Source of the DNA: Desulfobacterales bacterium
GTDB taxonomy: Bacteria > Desulfobacterota > Syntrophobacteria > B119-G9
Reading direction: 5' to 3'
DNA: 12,282 nt
Assembly: GCA_026992215.1 (NCBI GenBank)
Contig: JALXAI010000473.1
Span: 1 to 12,282 of the forward strand
Part shown: one piece after another, positions 7,244 to 12,282 of the stretch
Position numbering within the stretch: the stretch's first letter is position 1
Layout of the letters: the number at the start of each line of letters is the position of its first letter
Program-made: the position numbers and the translations under genes
The notes under the pieces: generated by a model
What the model saw: only the letters and a program-made list of their open reading frames with translations
Database searches by the model: none
Told to the model about the DNA's origin: nothing

Positions 7244-7314
7244 TTCGAAGGTTTTCCGGTAGTGATTCTCTTGGGCTTTTGATCTGAGATCAAAAGTGCT
7301 ACAGGGCCTTCGAA
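7244..7314. repeat. nested inverted repeats between VWA and membrane-protein genes
   Basis: The outer arms are TTCGAAGG (7244-7251) and CCTTCGAA (7307-7314). Inside is a perfect palindrome, CTTTTGATCT (7276-7285) and AGATCAAAAG (7287-7296), around a single central base. No T-run follows on either strand, so it is not a standard intrinsic terminator. It starts four bases after the VWA stop codon. It could be an mRNA processing or stabilising hairpin, or a protein-binding site. Confidence 0.5.
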
Positions 7315-7317
7315 GGA

Positions 7318-8256
7318 TTAAAAGTTTGTCGTCAGGCTCCTGGTAGCTCCTGACTTGATTTCAAACCCTTTGAATTTCACAGCTGGGTTTTCCGGCGCGT
7401 TTTCGTCTTTGACTTCGATGTCATAAACACCCGGCAGCAATTTAACAGTGTAGGGTTCCGGCGGGTGAGTGTCGTTCCAGATGAGGCTGTCCTCTTCGCC
7501 CTGCTTGTAAACGGTCACGGTGGCAGAAAAGGGCTTTCCGTCCTTTACGGCAGTGACTTTAAGAATACCGCCTTCGAATTCCGGTTTGGAAACCACTTTT
7601 CTCATGGCGTGAAGAAACTGGTTCGCGTTGCGGGCAGTGTAATATGTGCCTCCCCCTGCTTTTGCTATACACTCGAGCTGTTTTTTCTCTTCGGCAGTTA
7701 CGTCGAAACCGATAACATGGATTATGAACTTAATTCCGCTTTCTTTAAGCTTTCTGACAAGCTGGCAGGGATCCCCGCCGCAAGTTTCCTTTCCGTCGGA
7801 AACAAGCACTATCGTGGTTTTCTCTTCCAGGTTCTGGAGTTTTTCCGCTGTTAATTCAACGGAGTAGCTGATTGGGGTTTTGCGTTTGGGTTTTATTGTC
7901 CGTATTTTGCTTATGAGAACCTTCTTGTTGAGGTTACCGAGGGGTACCAGCTCTTCAACGTCGTTACAATCGCCTTTTCTCCGATGGCCGTAAGCTACAA
8001 GGCCGACATTGATCCCGGCTGGAAGTTCTTGAATTAGTTTAGAAAGGACATTTTTTGCGATGTCGATTTTGGTTCTGCTGCCAATATGACCCCTCATGCT
8101 TCCCGAGGCGTCCAGAATGAATACTATATTTGCAGGTTTCAGGCTATTGCTTGCAGCATGTGAGCACGAGAACCTTAAAATAGTACTGGGAAAAAGAGCC
8201 AAAATAAAAAAAGCAACAGAAAGAAGGATAACAATTGCGTGGTTTCTGGCATTCAT
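7318..8256 (-). CDS. secreted or membrane-anchored VWA-domain protein
   Basis: This 312-residue protein starts with a hydrophobic segment (about residues 6-26, NHAIVILLSVAFFILALFP) followed by SCSHA-A, a plausible signal peptidase site, so the rest should be extracytoplasmic. Residues about 42-225 are a von Willebrand factor A domain with a complete MIDAS metal site: DASGS at 49-53, Thr127 in KTPIS and Asp154 in LVSDGKE. Cys159 and Cys164 could form a disulfide. The C-terminal 85 residues (ILKVTAVKDGKPFSATVTVY through LLPGVYDIEV) look like a PEGA or carboxypeptidase-regulatory beta-sandwich. Such proteins usually bind other proteins or surfaces; the partner here is unknown. A GAGGAGGGG ribosome site precedes the ATG. 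The methyltransferase gene lies 50 bases upstream and a two-helix membrane protein follows. Confidence 0.92.
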   Translation of the reverse strand: MNARNHAIVILLSVAFFILALFPSTILRFSCSHAASNSLKPANIVFILDASGSMRGHIGSRTKIDIAKNVLSKLIQELPAGINVGLVAYGHRRKGDCNDVEELVPLGNLNKKVLISKIRTIKPKRKTPISYSVELTAEKLQNLEEKTTIVLVSDGKETCGGDPCQLVRKLKESGIKFIIHVIGFDVTAEEKKQLECIAKAGGGTYYTARNANQFLHAMRKVVSKPEFEGGILKVTAVKDGKPFSATVTVYKQGEEDSLIWNDTHPPEPYTVKLLPGVYDIEVKDENAPENPAVKFKGFEIKSGATRSLTTNF

Positions 8257-8306
8257 CCTCTACCCCTCCTCTTTTCGATTTTTCGACCAATCCTTCGCTT
8301 GGACGT

Positions 8307-8909
8307 TTAAGCTGGTCTTTTCTTCGCTAAACAAACCCATGCTCTGGGCGGATCGGGGCGAGCTGATTCAAAGTGAGTAGTCCTCAGAAGGAGGATTTCG
8401 AAGTAAGGTTCTATTGCAACAACAATGTCTCTGGCTGTTCGCTGTGGAGGCCGCGGTCCCTGCCTGTTTTCATCAGCATTACCTATAAGGCTCAACCACA
8501 ATCCGTCCTCCCTTAAATTTTCTGATACTCGTCTTGCAAATTTTTTCCGTTCATCATCCGTATCGAAGGAATGAAAGCACCCTCGATCAAAAGCGAGACC
8601 AAACGGAGCACTTTCAACCCTGTCTTTAAAAAAATCCTTTACCAGGAAGCTGCATCTTGTTCTTGCGTCAGAGGCTTTTTGGATGGCCTTCTTAATCGCA
8701 ATTTCCGATGCGTCAATACCGGTAACGTCAAAACCATTCCTTGCAAGCCAGATAGAGTTGTCCCCGGTTCCACACCCGATCTCCAGGGCTTTACACGGTT
8801 TGATGTGCCACGTGTTCACGGTTTCAATAAGGTTGAAATCGGGTTTTCCGATATCCCAGGGGGTGTCACCAATCTTGTATCGTTCTTTGAAACGATTTTT
8901 CACGGTCAT
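8307..8909 (-). CDS. class I SAM-dependent methyltransferase, TPMT/TehB-like
   Basis: This 200-residue cytosolic enzyme has the Rossmann-type SAM fold. Motif I is LEIGCGTGDNS at 42-52 and the ribose-binding acidic residue is Asp66 in VTGID. An N-terminal YKIGDTPWDIGKPD and the FDRGCFHSF block (107-115) are typical of the thiopurine S-methyltransferase-like family found in bacteria. The C-terminal PPRAWVCLAKKR is also typical. These enzymes methylate small thiol, selenium, tellurium or halide compounds; the substrate here cannot be told. The ATG at 8909 has GGAAAG upstream. The VWA gene begins 50 bases after the stop, so co-transcription is likely though a functional link is not obvious. It looks intact. 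Confidence 0.92.
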   Translation of the reverse strand: MTVKNRFKERYKIGDTPWDIGKPDFNLIETVNTWHIKPCKALEIGCGTGDNSIWLARNGFDVTGIDASEIAIKKAIQKASDARTRCSFLVKDFFKDRVESAPFGLAFDRGCFHSFDTDDERKKFARRVSENLREDGLWLSLIGNADENRQGPRPPQRTARDIVVAIEPYFEILLLRTTHFESARPDPPRAWVCLAKKRPA

Positions 8910-9107
8910 GTTACTTTCCGATTGAGATGATTATCCAGTAGATAGATTCTCCAGCCGACAAGAATTCCAGCGGATAAAGATCGGTCTATGTTTTTGGATA
9001 ACGCCAAAGTACGGGAGGAACTGCGTGCACGAGTCTATTTCGTTTTCTAGCCAGAGCCCTTTAATTTTTTATAGTAAAAAATCTCAATGAAGACAAGAGG
9101 ATTTAGC
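8910..9107. other. AT-rich stretch without an intact gene
   Basis: Only short stop-bounded minus-strand frames occur. One is 8934-9068, containing LENEIDSCTQFLPYFGVI. The other ends in a TGA that overlaps the methyltransferase ATG and contains LSAGILVGWRIYLLDNHLN. Both look mildly protein-like but occupy the same bases in different frames and lack a ribosome site, so neither is called. No clear promoter for the methyltransferase was found. Confidence 0.45.
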
Positions 9108-9385
9108 TTAAAGATCGATCAGTGTAACTCGTATTAGGATACCGACAAACAAGACCTCAGCCAATTTAAGAATCAGGGGATCTTGCATCCAATTCTGAAT
9201 CAGCCGATCGAAGAACTCTCTTATTTTTTGCCGATTTTCCCGATTAGCTTGAGCATGAACGTGTAATCTTTGGATAGTAGGCTCCAATCGAATCGGAGAG
9301 GGATATAAGTGGATAAGGCGTTATTTTCATTGTAAAGTCCGTGGGTTGTTAAATTTTCACGCAAACCAATTTTACAGGAAATATG
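9108..9385 (-). pseudogene. frameshifted reading frame broken at an A6 run
   Basis: On the minus strand, frame one (9221-9385) reads IGLRENLTTHGLYNENNA, then YIPLRFDWSLLSKDYTFMLK, and stops at TAA (9221-9223) directly after an A6 run (9224-9229 on plus as T6). Adding one A, or slipping back one base there, joins it without a break to a second frame. That frame reads IREFFDRLIQNWMQDP, then LILKLAEVLFVGILIRVTLI, and ends at TAA 9108-9110. The joined product would be about 92 residues with a hydrophobic C-terminus. There is no start codon with a ribosome site. An ATG at 9387-9389 is in a third frame, so a second lesion may exist. The family is not recognised. It lies downstream of the Imm58-like gene on the same strand. 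It could be a decayed gene, an assembly error or a slippage site. Confidence 0.45.
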
Positions 9386-9472
9386 TCATATCATTGGAGA
9401 ATCACTCTACAGAAGAGCGGCTATCCTGGTTTTTCGCTGACCGGGAAATAGAACGGAATGCCCCTCCGGAAG

Positions 9473-9796
9473 CTATTCATTCATGAAAACAATTCCAGTG
9501 AGTTTATTATTTTTGAATTTGAAACCGATATCATCCACAAACAAGGAGCCATTTTCTTCTTTGATGATCTGGTTTGAATAATTATTCTTAAGAATTGTAC
9601 GGACTTTAACCATCGAGATGGAACCATTGAAGTCCATCATCAAATTTCTCATTAGATCACGATCTTCTCTCAGATACGTTATCTCTCGTTGTAAATGGTC
9701 ATAGCTTACTGACTGGTCTACAAATATATATAACCAAAAAAGATTTGTTGATATGATTATTGCGAGAAAAATAAAAGACAGTGTCTTTGAATTCAT
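9473..9796 (-). CDS. small membrane-anchored protein, Imm58-like orphan immunity candidate
   Basis: This 107-residue protein has an N-terminal membrane helix (residues about 6-26, LSFIFLAIIISTNLFWLYIF), then a short heptad-like helix (HLQREITYLREDRDLM) and a C-terminal soluble part ending in FVDDIGFKFKNNKLTGIVF. The layout FWLY, DQSVSYDHL and the late beta-strands resemble Imm58-type polymorphic-toxin immunity proteins as I recall them; this is a pattern-level judgement, not a search result. Such proteins protect against toxins acting at or near the membrane. No toxin gene is visible. The DNA is clearly AT-richer than its neighbours, which fits transfer. ATG 9796 has only weak Shine-Dalgarno character. 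It could equally be an uncharacterised anchored protein. Confidence 0.68.
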   Translation of the reverse strand: MNSKTLSFIFLAIIISTNLFWLYIFVDQSVSYDHLQREITYLREDRDLMRNLMMDFNGSISMVKVRTILKNNYSNQIIKEENGSLFVDDIGFKFKNNKLTGIVFMNE

Positions 9797-9963
9797 GACG
9801 GCACCGCAGTTTATGATTTGGCTGAACCGGAGAAAACAGAGAACCCCCGGTAAACGATTTCAAAAAGGCCACCCGCGGTCGGTTTTTCTCCCGAAATAAC
9901 TATACGATAAAGAGATTTCGGGGTACCAAGCCACTATCGTCAGTTACAACCGGCGATTTTGGG
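9797..9963. other. upstream region of the Imm58-like gene with inverted repeat
   Basis: It contains CCCGAAAT (9890-9897) and ATTTCGGG (9915-9922), perfect 8-base arms separated by 17 bases. Within the spacer on the minus strand is TATAGT (9899-9904), a good -10 box. A -35 candidate TTGGTA (9924-9929) is 19 bases away, longer than ideal. The palindrome may therefore be an operator around a weak promoter for the Imm58-like gene, leaving a leader of roughly 95 bases. Confidence 0.35.
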
Positions 9964-9965
9964 CG

Positions 9966-9999
9966 AAAAAAGAGGGACTAACCAAAAATGGCTAATCCC
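9966..9999 (-). terminator. intrinsic terminator of tRNA-Phe
   Basis: The minus-strand RNA forms a 10-pair stem, GGGAUUAGCC with GGUUAGUCCC (two G-U pairs), around a six-base AUUUUU loop. UCUUUUUU follows directly. It starts 25 bases after the tRNA 3' end, the expected position for a tRNA transcription unit. Confidence 0.85.
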
Positions 10000-10024
10000 T
10001 TGTAACATAAGGCTTTGCGAGTGA

Positions 10025-10097
10025 TGGCGAGGCCCAGAATCGAACTGGGGACACGAGGATTTTCAGTCCACTGCTCTACCGACTGAGCTACCTCGCC
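10025..10097 (-). tRNA. tRNA-Phe (anticodon GAA)
   Basis: A complete 73-base cloverleaf: acceptor GGCGAGG/CCTCGCC fully paired, D-stem GCTC/GAGC with AGTCGGTA loop, anticodon loop CTGAAAA with GAA, five-base variable loop GTGTC, T-arm CCCAG-TTCGATT-CTGGG and discriminator A73. CCA is not encoded; TCAC follows A73, so the tRNA needs CCA-adding enzyme. The anticodon stem GTGGA/TCCTC has a U28-U42 mismatch, the only imperfect pair. It has its own promoter and terminator, with the zinc-ribbon gene 64 bases upstream on the same strand. Confidence 0.98.
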
Positions 10098-10109
10098 TCG
10101 GGCATTCGA

Positions 10110-10138
10110 AATGTAAGCAAAAGTTTGGGAATTGTCAA
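10110..10138 (-). promoter_or_regulatory. strong sigma70 promoter of tRNA-Phe
   Basis: The minus strand reads a consensus -35 TTGACA (10133-10138), a 17-base spacer and -10 TACATT (10110-10115). Transcription would start near 10103, about six bases before the mature tRNA, so only a very short leader is trimmed. This is the best promoter in the window. Confidence 0.85.
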
Positions 10139-10161
10139 GTCTTTTCGAGACGAGTTTCCGG

Positions 10162-11010
10162 TTATTCTTTTTTGGATTTTTCTTCTGTCTTTCCGGTCTC
10201 TTCCGTCTCGTCCTCAGGAAACTTGAAGTCCTTTTTGAATTCTCTTTCAGCAGTGATAAGTGCATCTTCGAGTTCTTTGGCGAGATCGTCAAGCTCGCTT
10301 TCATCAAGTTCCAGATCCGTGAATTCGTGGTCTGACATTGCGATCTCGTCAGTTTCGATAACCGTAACCTCGTCGGTTTCGTCAATCGCAGTAGCACCGG
10401 GTTCCTCGAGGTCAATCGGTTCGGTGTCTCCTCCCAACTCCAGGGCATCCGATGAAGTTTCGAGATCGACTACGGGTTCCGTGCTTTCTCCCACCAGATC
10501 TAGCAATGCTTCATCACCGGCCAGATCAGTGCTGCTGATTTCCTTTAAAGACATGTCCAGGTCAAGGGGCTGGGTGCTTTCTCCCTCATCTGTATCCAGG
10601 GGTGTAAGAATATCTTCGGACAGGGCCTGGTCGATTTCACTATCTGAAATGGTGATTCTCGGTTCTTCTCCCGTTTCCACGATGGGTTCGGTGTGTTCCG
10701 GAGAAGTGTCTCCAAACAGGGGAGCGGTTATGTCTCCCTCCTCTCCGATTTCTATGGTTGGTTTCGTATCTTCCACAGAGTCTTCGAAACCTTCAGGCAA
10801 TGGCGGCAGCTCTCCACTTTCGGGCGGAGGAATTGTTGCCTTTACCTCTGCTTCTTCAAAGTCTTCCAGCAGGGAACCCAGTAAAAATGGTACTTCCGGC
10901 TTAATGCCCGGTAACCTCAAAGACTCCCTCACAGCCAGGAGATTGTTTCCGCACTTCTTGCAACTTTCCAGATAATCAAAGCTTGTGTAGTCACATTTTG
11001 GGCATTTCAT
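10162..11010 (-). CDS. zinc-ribbon protein with long acidic disordered tail
   Basis: This 282-residue protein opens with a four-cysteine zinc ribbon: Cys3, Cys6, Cys17 and Cys20 in MKCPKCDYTSFDYLESCKKC. The rest is very acidic and low in aromatic residues, with no signal peptide or membrane segment, so it is probably a largely disordered cytoplasmic protein. Five spaced Thr-[Lys/Glu/Gln]-Pro motifs, at residues 82, 107, 146, 177 and 196, are each followed by hydrophobic and acidic residues, suggesting degenerate repeats. The C-terminus (about 233-282) is mixed-charge and likely helical. AGGAG precedes the ATG. The function is unknown; zinc ribbons of this kind often bind nucleic acid or partner proteins. 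Upstream is rsmE and downstream tRNA-Phe, all on the minus strand. Confidence 0.88.
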   Translation of the reverse strand: MKCPKCDYTSFDYLESCKKCGNNLLAVRESLRLPGIKPEVPFLLGSLLEDFEEAEVKATIPPPESGELPPLPEGFEDSVEDTKPTIEIGEEGDITAPLFGDTSPEHTEPIVETGEEPRITISDSEIDQALSEDILTPLDTDEGESTQPLDLDMSLKEISSTDLAGDEALLDLVGESTEPVVDLETSSDALELGGDTEPIDLEEPGATAIDETDEVTVIETDEIAMSDHEFTDLELDESELDDLAKELEDALITAEREFKKDFKFPEDETEETGKTEEKSKKE

Positions 11011-11090
11011 GAAAAGCTCCTGTTCGCAAATTTGTCCTTATTTCCATCCTCTCAACCTATGGGTACAAGTGTTCAAAATTACTAGTTAAC

Positions 11091-11120
11091 AATATAAAAC
11101 TTAAAGGAAACAGGCGTCAA
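11091..11120 (-). promoter_or_regulatory. promoter candidate for the zinc-ribbon gene
   Basis: The minus strand has -35 TTGACG (11115-11120), overlapping the end of rsmE, an 18-base spacer and -10 TATATT (11091-11096). Transcription would start near 11084, about 75 bases before the zinc-ribbon ATG. The gene therefore need not depend on rsmE transcription. Confidence 0.6.
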
Positions 11121-11863
11121 GAAAAAATCCCCAGGTCTCCCCAATAGTGTTGAACCAGTGCCACCGAGACAATAGCTGCCGTTTCACATCTGAGGATTCT
11201 TGGCCCCAAAGAAAAGGGTAAAAAGCCTTTCTTTTTTGCCATCTCTACTTCTTTTTCGGTAAAACCTCCTTCCGGTCCGACAAGTACAATGATTCCGCCT
11301 GTCTCGCGGTGTTCCTTGTATATGTTGCGGAGAGATATTCCTTCTTCTTTTTCCCACGAGACGAGTTTGAGGGAAAAATCATTTCCGGCTATGAGATCAT
11401 GCAGCGGCAAAGGATCGTGTAATTGGGGCAATCGGGTCCTTCCGCTTTGCTGAGAGGCGCTCTTGACAATTTCTTTCCACCTTCTCTTTCGTTTTTCCAC
11501 ATGATGGCACTTCAACTGAGATCTTTCCGCTTGAAACGGGATTATTTCAGACACTCCCAGCTCGGTTACGTGTCGGATTATCATGTCCAGCTTGGATGTG
11601 CTGACAAGAGAAATTCCAAGGGCGATACGAACAGGGGATTCCGCGTTGCTATCCAGCGCTCGAACAGCTTTTACAATCACCTTTCGCCGAGCTACGGCTT
11701 CAATATCGCAAAGATACTCCTTTTCCTCCCGGTCTACCAGGATTATCTTCTCGTTTTTTCTCAACCTGAGTCCATGTATTATATGGTGCGCAACATCGTT
11801 CGAGAGTTCCAGGGTTTTGCCCCGGTGGATTCTGGTGTCTATAAAAAAGCGTGCAAGGGACAT
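11117..11863 (-). CDS. rsmE: 16S rRNA (uracil1498-N3)-methyltransferase RsmE
   Basis: RsmE transfers a methyl group from SAM to N3 of U1498 in helix 44 of 16S rRNA, acting on the 30S subunit. The 248 residues match the family length. The N-terminal PUA-like domain (about 1-70) has ARFFIDTRI and the conserved HHIIHGLRLRKNEKI. The SPOUT/trefoil-knot catalytic domain follows, with LVSTSKLDMIIRHVTELGV, ASQQSGRTRLP (137-146), the SAM-binding GPEGGF (196-201) and the knot signature LGPRILRCETAAI (219-231). The ATG at 11863 has no clear Shine-Dalgarno sequence, but the N-terminal motif fixes it. It is transcribed divergently from rimI, with its own promoter candidate. The deltaproteobacterial prmA-rsmE pairing is not seen here. 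Confidence 0.98.
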   Translation of the reverse strand: MSLARFFIDTRIHRGKTLELSNDVAHHIIHGLRLRKNEKIILVDREEKEYLCDIEAVARRKVIVKAVRALDSNAESPVRIALGISLVSTSKLDMIIRHVTELGVSEIIPFQAERSQLKCHHVEKRKRRWKEIVKSASQQSGRTRLPQLHDPLPLHDLIAGNDFSLKLVSWEKEEGISLRNIYKEHRETGGIIVLVGPEGGFTEKEVEMAKKKGFLPFSLGPRILRCETAAIVSVALVQHYWGDLGIFS

Positions 11864-11890
11864 GGTGTTGTAAAAAGATGAGCTAACTAT

Positions 11891-11919
11891 TTGACCCGCT
11901 TTCCCAAACCGGATATTTT
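11891..11919 (+). promoter_or_regulatory. promoter candidate for rimI
   Basis: TTGACC (11891-11896; 5 of 6), a 17-base spacer and TATTTT (11914-11919; 4 of 6) point towards rimI, with start near 11926. It interleaves with the oppositely directed rsmE promoter candidate, so the two may interfere or be co-regulated. Confidence 0.5.
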
Positions 11920-11937
11920 AATACTGTAATTATTGTG

Positions 11938-11966
11938 ATTTTATACGGAAACAATTTTAAATACAA
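11938..11966 (-). promoter_or_regulatory. promoter candidate for rsmE
   Basis: The minus strand has TTGTAT (11961-11966), a 17-base spacer and TAAAAT (11938-11943; 5 of 6). Transcription would start near 11931, leaving a leader of about 68 bases before the rsmE ATG. Confidence 0.5.
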
Positions 11967-11981
11967 CCGGATAAGGGACCA

Positions 11982-12001
11982 AGTGTGTCTGAGTGTGTCT
12001 G
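11982..12001 (+). repeat. 10-base tandem duplication at the rimI 5' end
   Basis: AGTGTGTCTG occurs twice in direct succession (11982-11991 and 11992-12001). The second copy contains the outermost possible GTG start of rimI (11993), and the junction supplies the in-frame TGA immediately before it. Confidence 0.75.
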
Positions 12002-12282
12002 AAATCGGATACTCACAGAAAGGAAGCAAAAGTAGACATAAAAAACTTGAACATATTGCCCTTTACCGGTGATCATATAAGACAGGCGACTGCCATAGAG
12101 CGGATGAGTTTTCCCACACCATGGACAGCGGAAGCTTTTGTCGGGGAGCTCACGGTCAAGAACTCGTATGGCCTTGCGGCGGTTTTCAGGGATGATCAAA
12201 CAGACAGGCTCGTCGGTTACATCCTTGGCAGATGGGTTCTGGACGAAATGGAAATAATTAATCTGGCGGTTCACCCGGGGCA
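11993..12282 (+). CDS. rimI: RimI, ribosomal protein S18 alanine N-acetyltransferase (3' truncated by window)
   Basis: This is the first part of a GNAT-fold enzyme that acetylates the N-terminal alanine of ribosomal protein S18 with acetyl-CoA. Family motifs are clear: AIERMSFPTPWTAEAFVGEL in the N-terminal helices and VGYILGRWVLDEMEIINLAV leading into the acetyl-CoA site, which lies beyond base 12282. The start is uncertain because no ATG is available. GTG 11993 is the outermost possibility, directly after an in-frame TGA, with AAGGG 15 bases upstream. TTG 12047 gives the more usual distance of about 26 residues to the conserved Trp, but its nearest purine tract (GGAAG, 12022-12026) is 20 bases away. 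No stop codon is seen within the window. Confidence 0.9.
   Translation, partial: MCLKSDTHRKEAKVDIKNLNILPFTGDHIRQATAIERMSFPTPWTAEAFVGELTVKNSYGLAAVFRDDQTDRLVGYILGRWVLDEMEIINLAVHPG

Noticed and set aside
9382..9450. 22-codon plus-strand frame after AGGAAAT
   Set aside because: Short, no promoter, no downstream gene on that strand to lead, and it overlaps the broken minus-strand frame.
9797..10097. Attachment site for an integrated element at the tRNA-Phe 3' end
   Set aside because: I found no second copy of the tRNA 3' sequence in the window and no integrase gene.
10172..10975. 267-codon Ser-rich plus-strand frame
   Set aside because: Antisense shadow of the acidic zinc-ribbon protein, which has a ribosome site, promoter and four-cysteine motif.
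11957..12274. 105-codon minus-strand frame with a CPWCGKTH motif
   Set aside because: Antisense to the clear RimI motifs; the cysteine pair comes from complementing the Pro-Trp-Thr region.
1..12282. CRISPR array or insertion sequence
   Set aside because: No regularly spaced identical repeats with unique spacers, no transposase and no terminal inverted repeat pair were seen.

Overview
The window looks like bacterial chromosome of moderate GC, most likely a deltaproteobacterium (Desulfobacterota). That placement is an inference from overall gene style: the zinc-ribbon/acidic protein beside tRNA-Phe, the VWA protein, and short intergenic 9-bp repeats. No rRNA or marker gene here proves it.

Region 1 (1-1800) is accessory DNA. 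A type II toxin-antitoxin pair (Phd/YefM-type antitoxin, PIN-domain VapC toxin; 579-1204) sits behind a sigma70-like promoter overlapped by two inverted repeats that could be the autoregulatory operator. The pair is bracketed by two copies of a degenerate 9-bp tandem repeat in the same orientation. The flanking DNA holds only short, startless or overlapping minus-strand frames that look like decayed sequence.

Region 2 (1801-6590) is a two-gene plus-strand operon: a YhaO/SbcD-like metallophosphoesterase nuclease and a 1174-residue YhaN-like SMC/Rad50-type ATPase, joined by a one-base TAATG overlap. They probably form an Mre11-Rad50-like DNA-end processing complex, but the ATPase has no CXXC zinc hook.

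Region 3 (6567-8909) is a minus-strand cluster converging on the ATPase gene. In transcription order it holds a TPMT-like class I methyltransferase, a secreted or anchored VWA-domain protein with an intact MIDAS site and a C-terminal beta-sandwich, a 120-residue protein with a membrane helix at each end, and a possible 42-residue protein with a perfect Shine-Dalgarno sequence. A 97-base gap between the VWA and membrane genes contains nested inverted repeats.

Region 4 (8910-10024) is AT-rich and probably acquired. It has an orphan gene resembling Imm58-type immunity proteins, with no toxin partner visible. Downstream of it is a reading frame that becomes continuous if one base is added in an A6 run, so it is a pseudogene, a sequencing error or a slippage site. 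The region ends at the terminator of tRNA-Phe.

Region 5 (10025-12282) is core genome: tRNA-Phe with its own strong promoter, a zinc-ribbon protein with a long acidic tail, rsmE (16S rRNA m3U1498 methyltransferase), and the divergently transcribed start of rimI (ribosomal protein S18 N-acetyltransferase), which runs off the window. The rsmE-rimI gap carries back-to-back promoter candidates.
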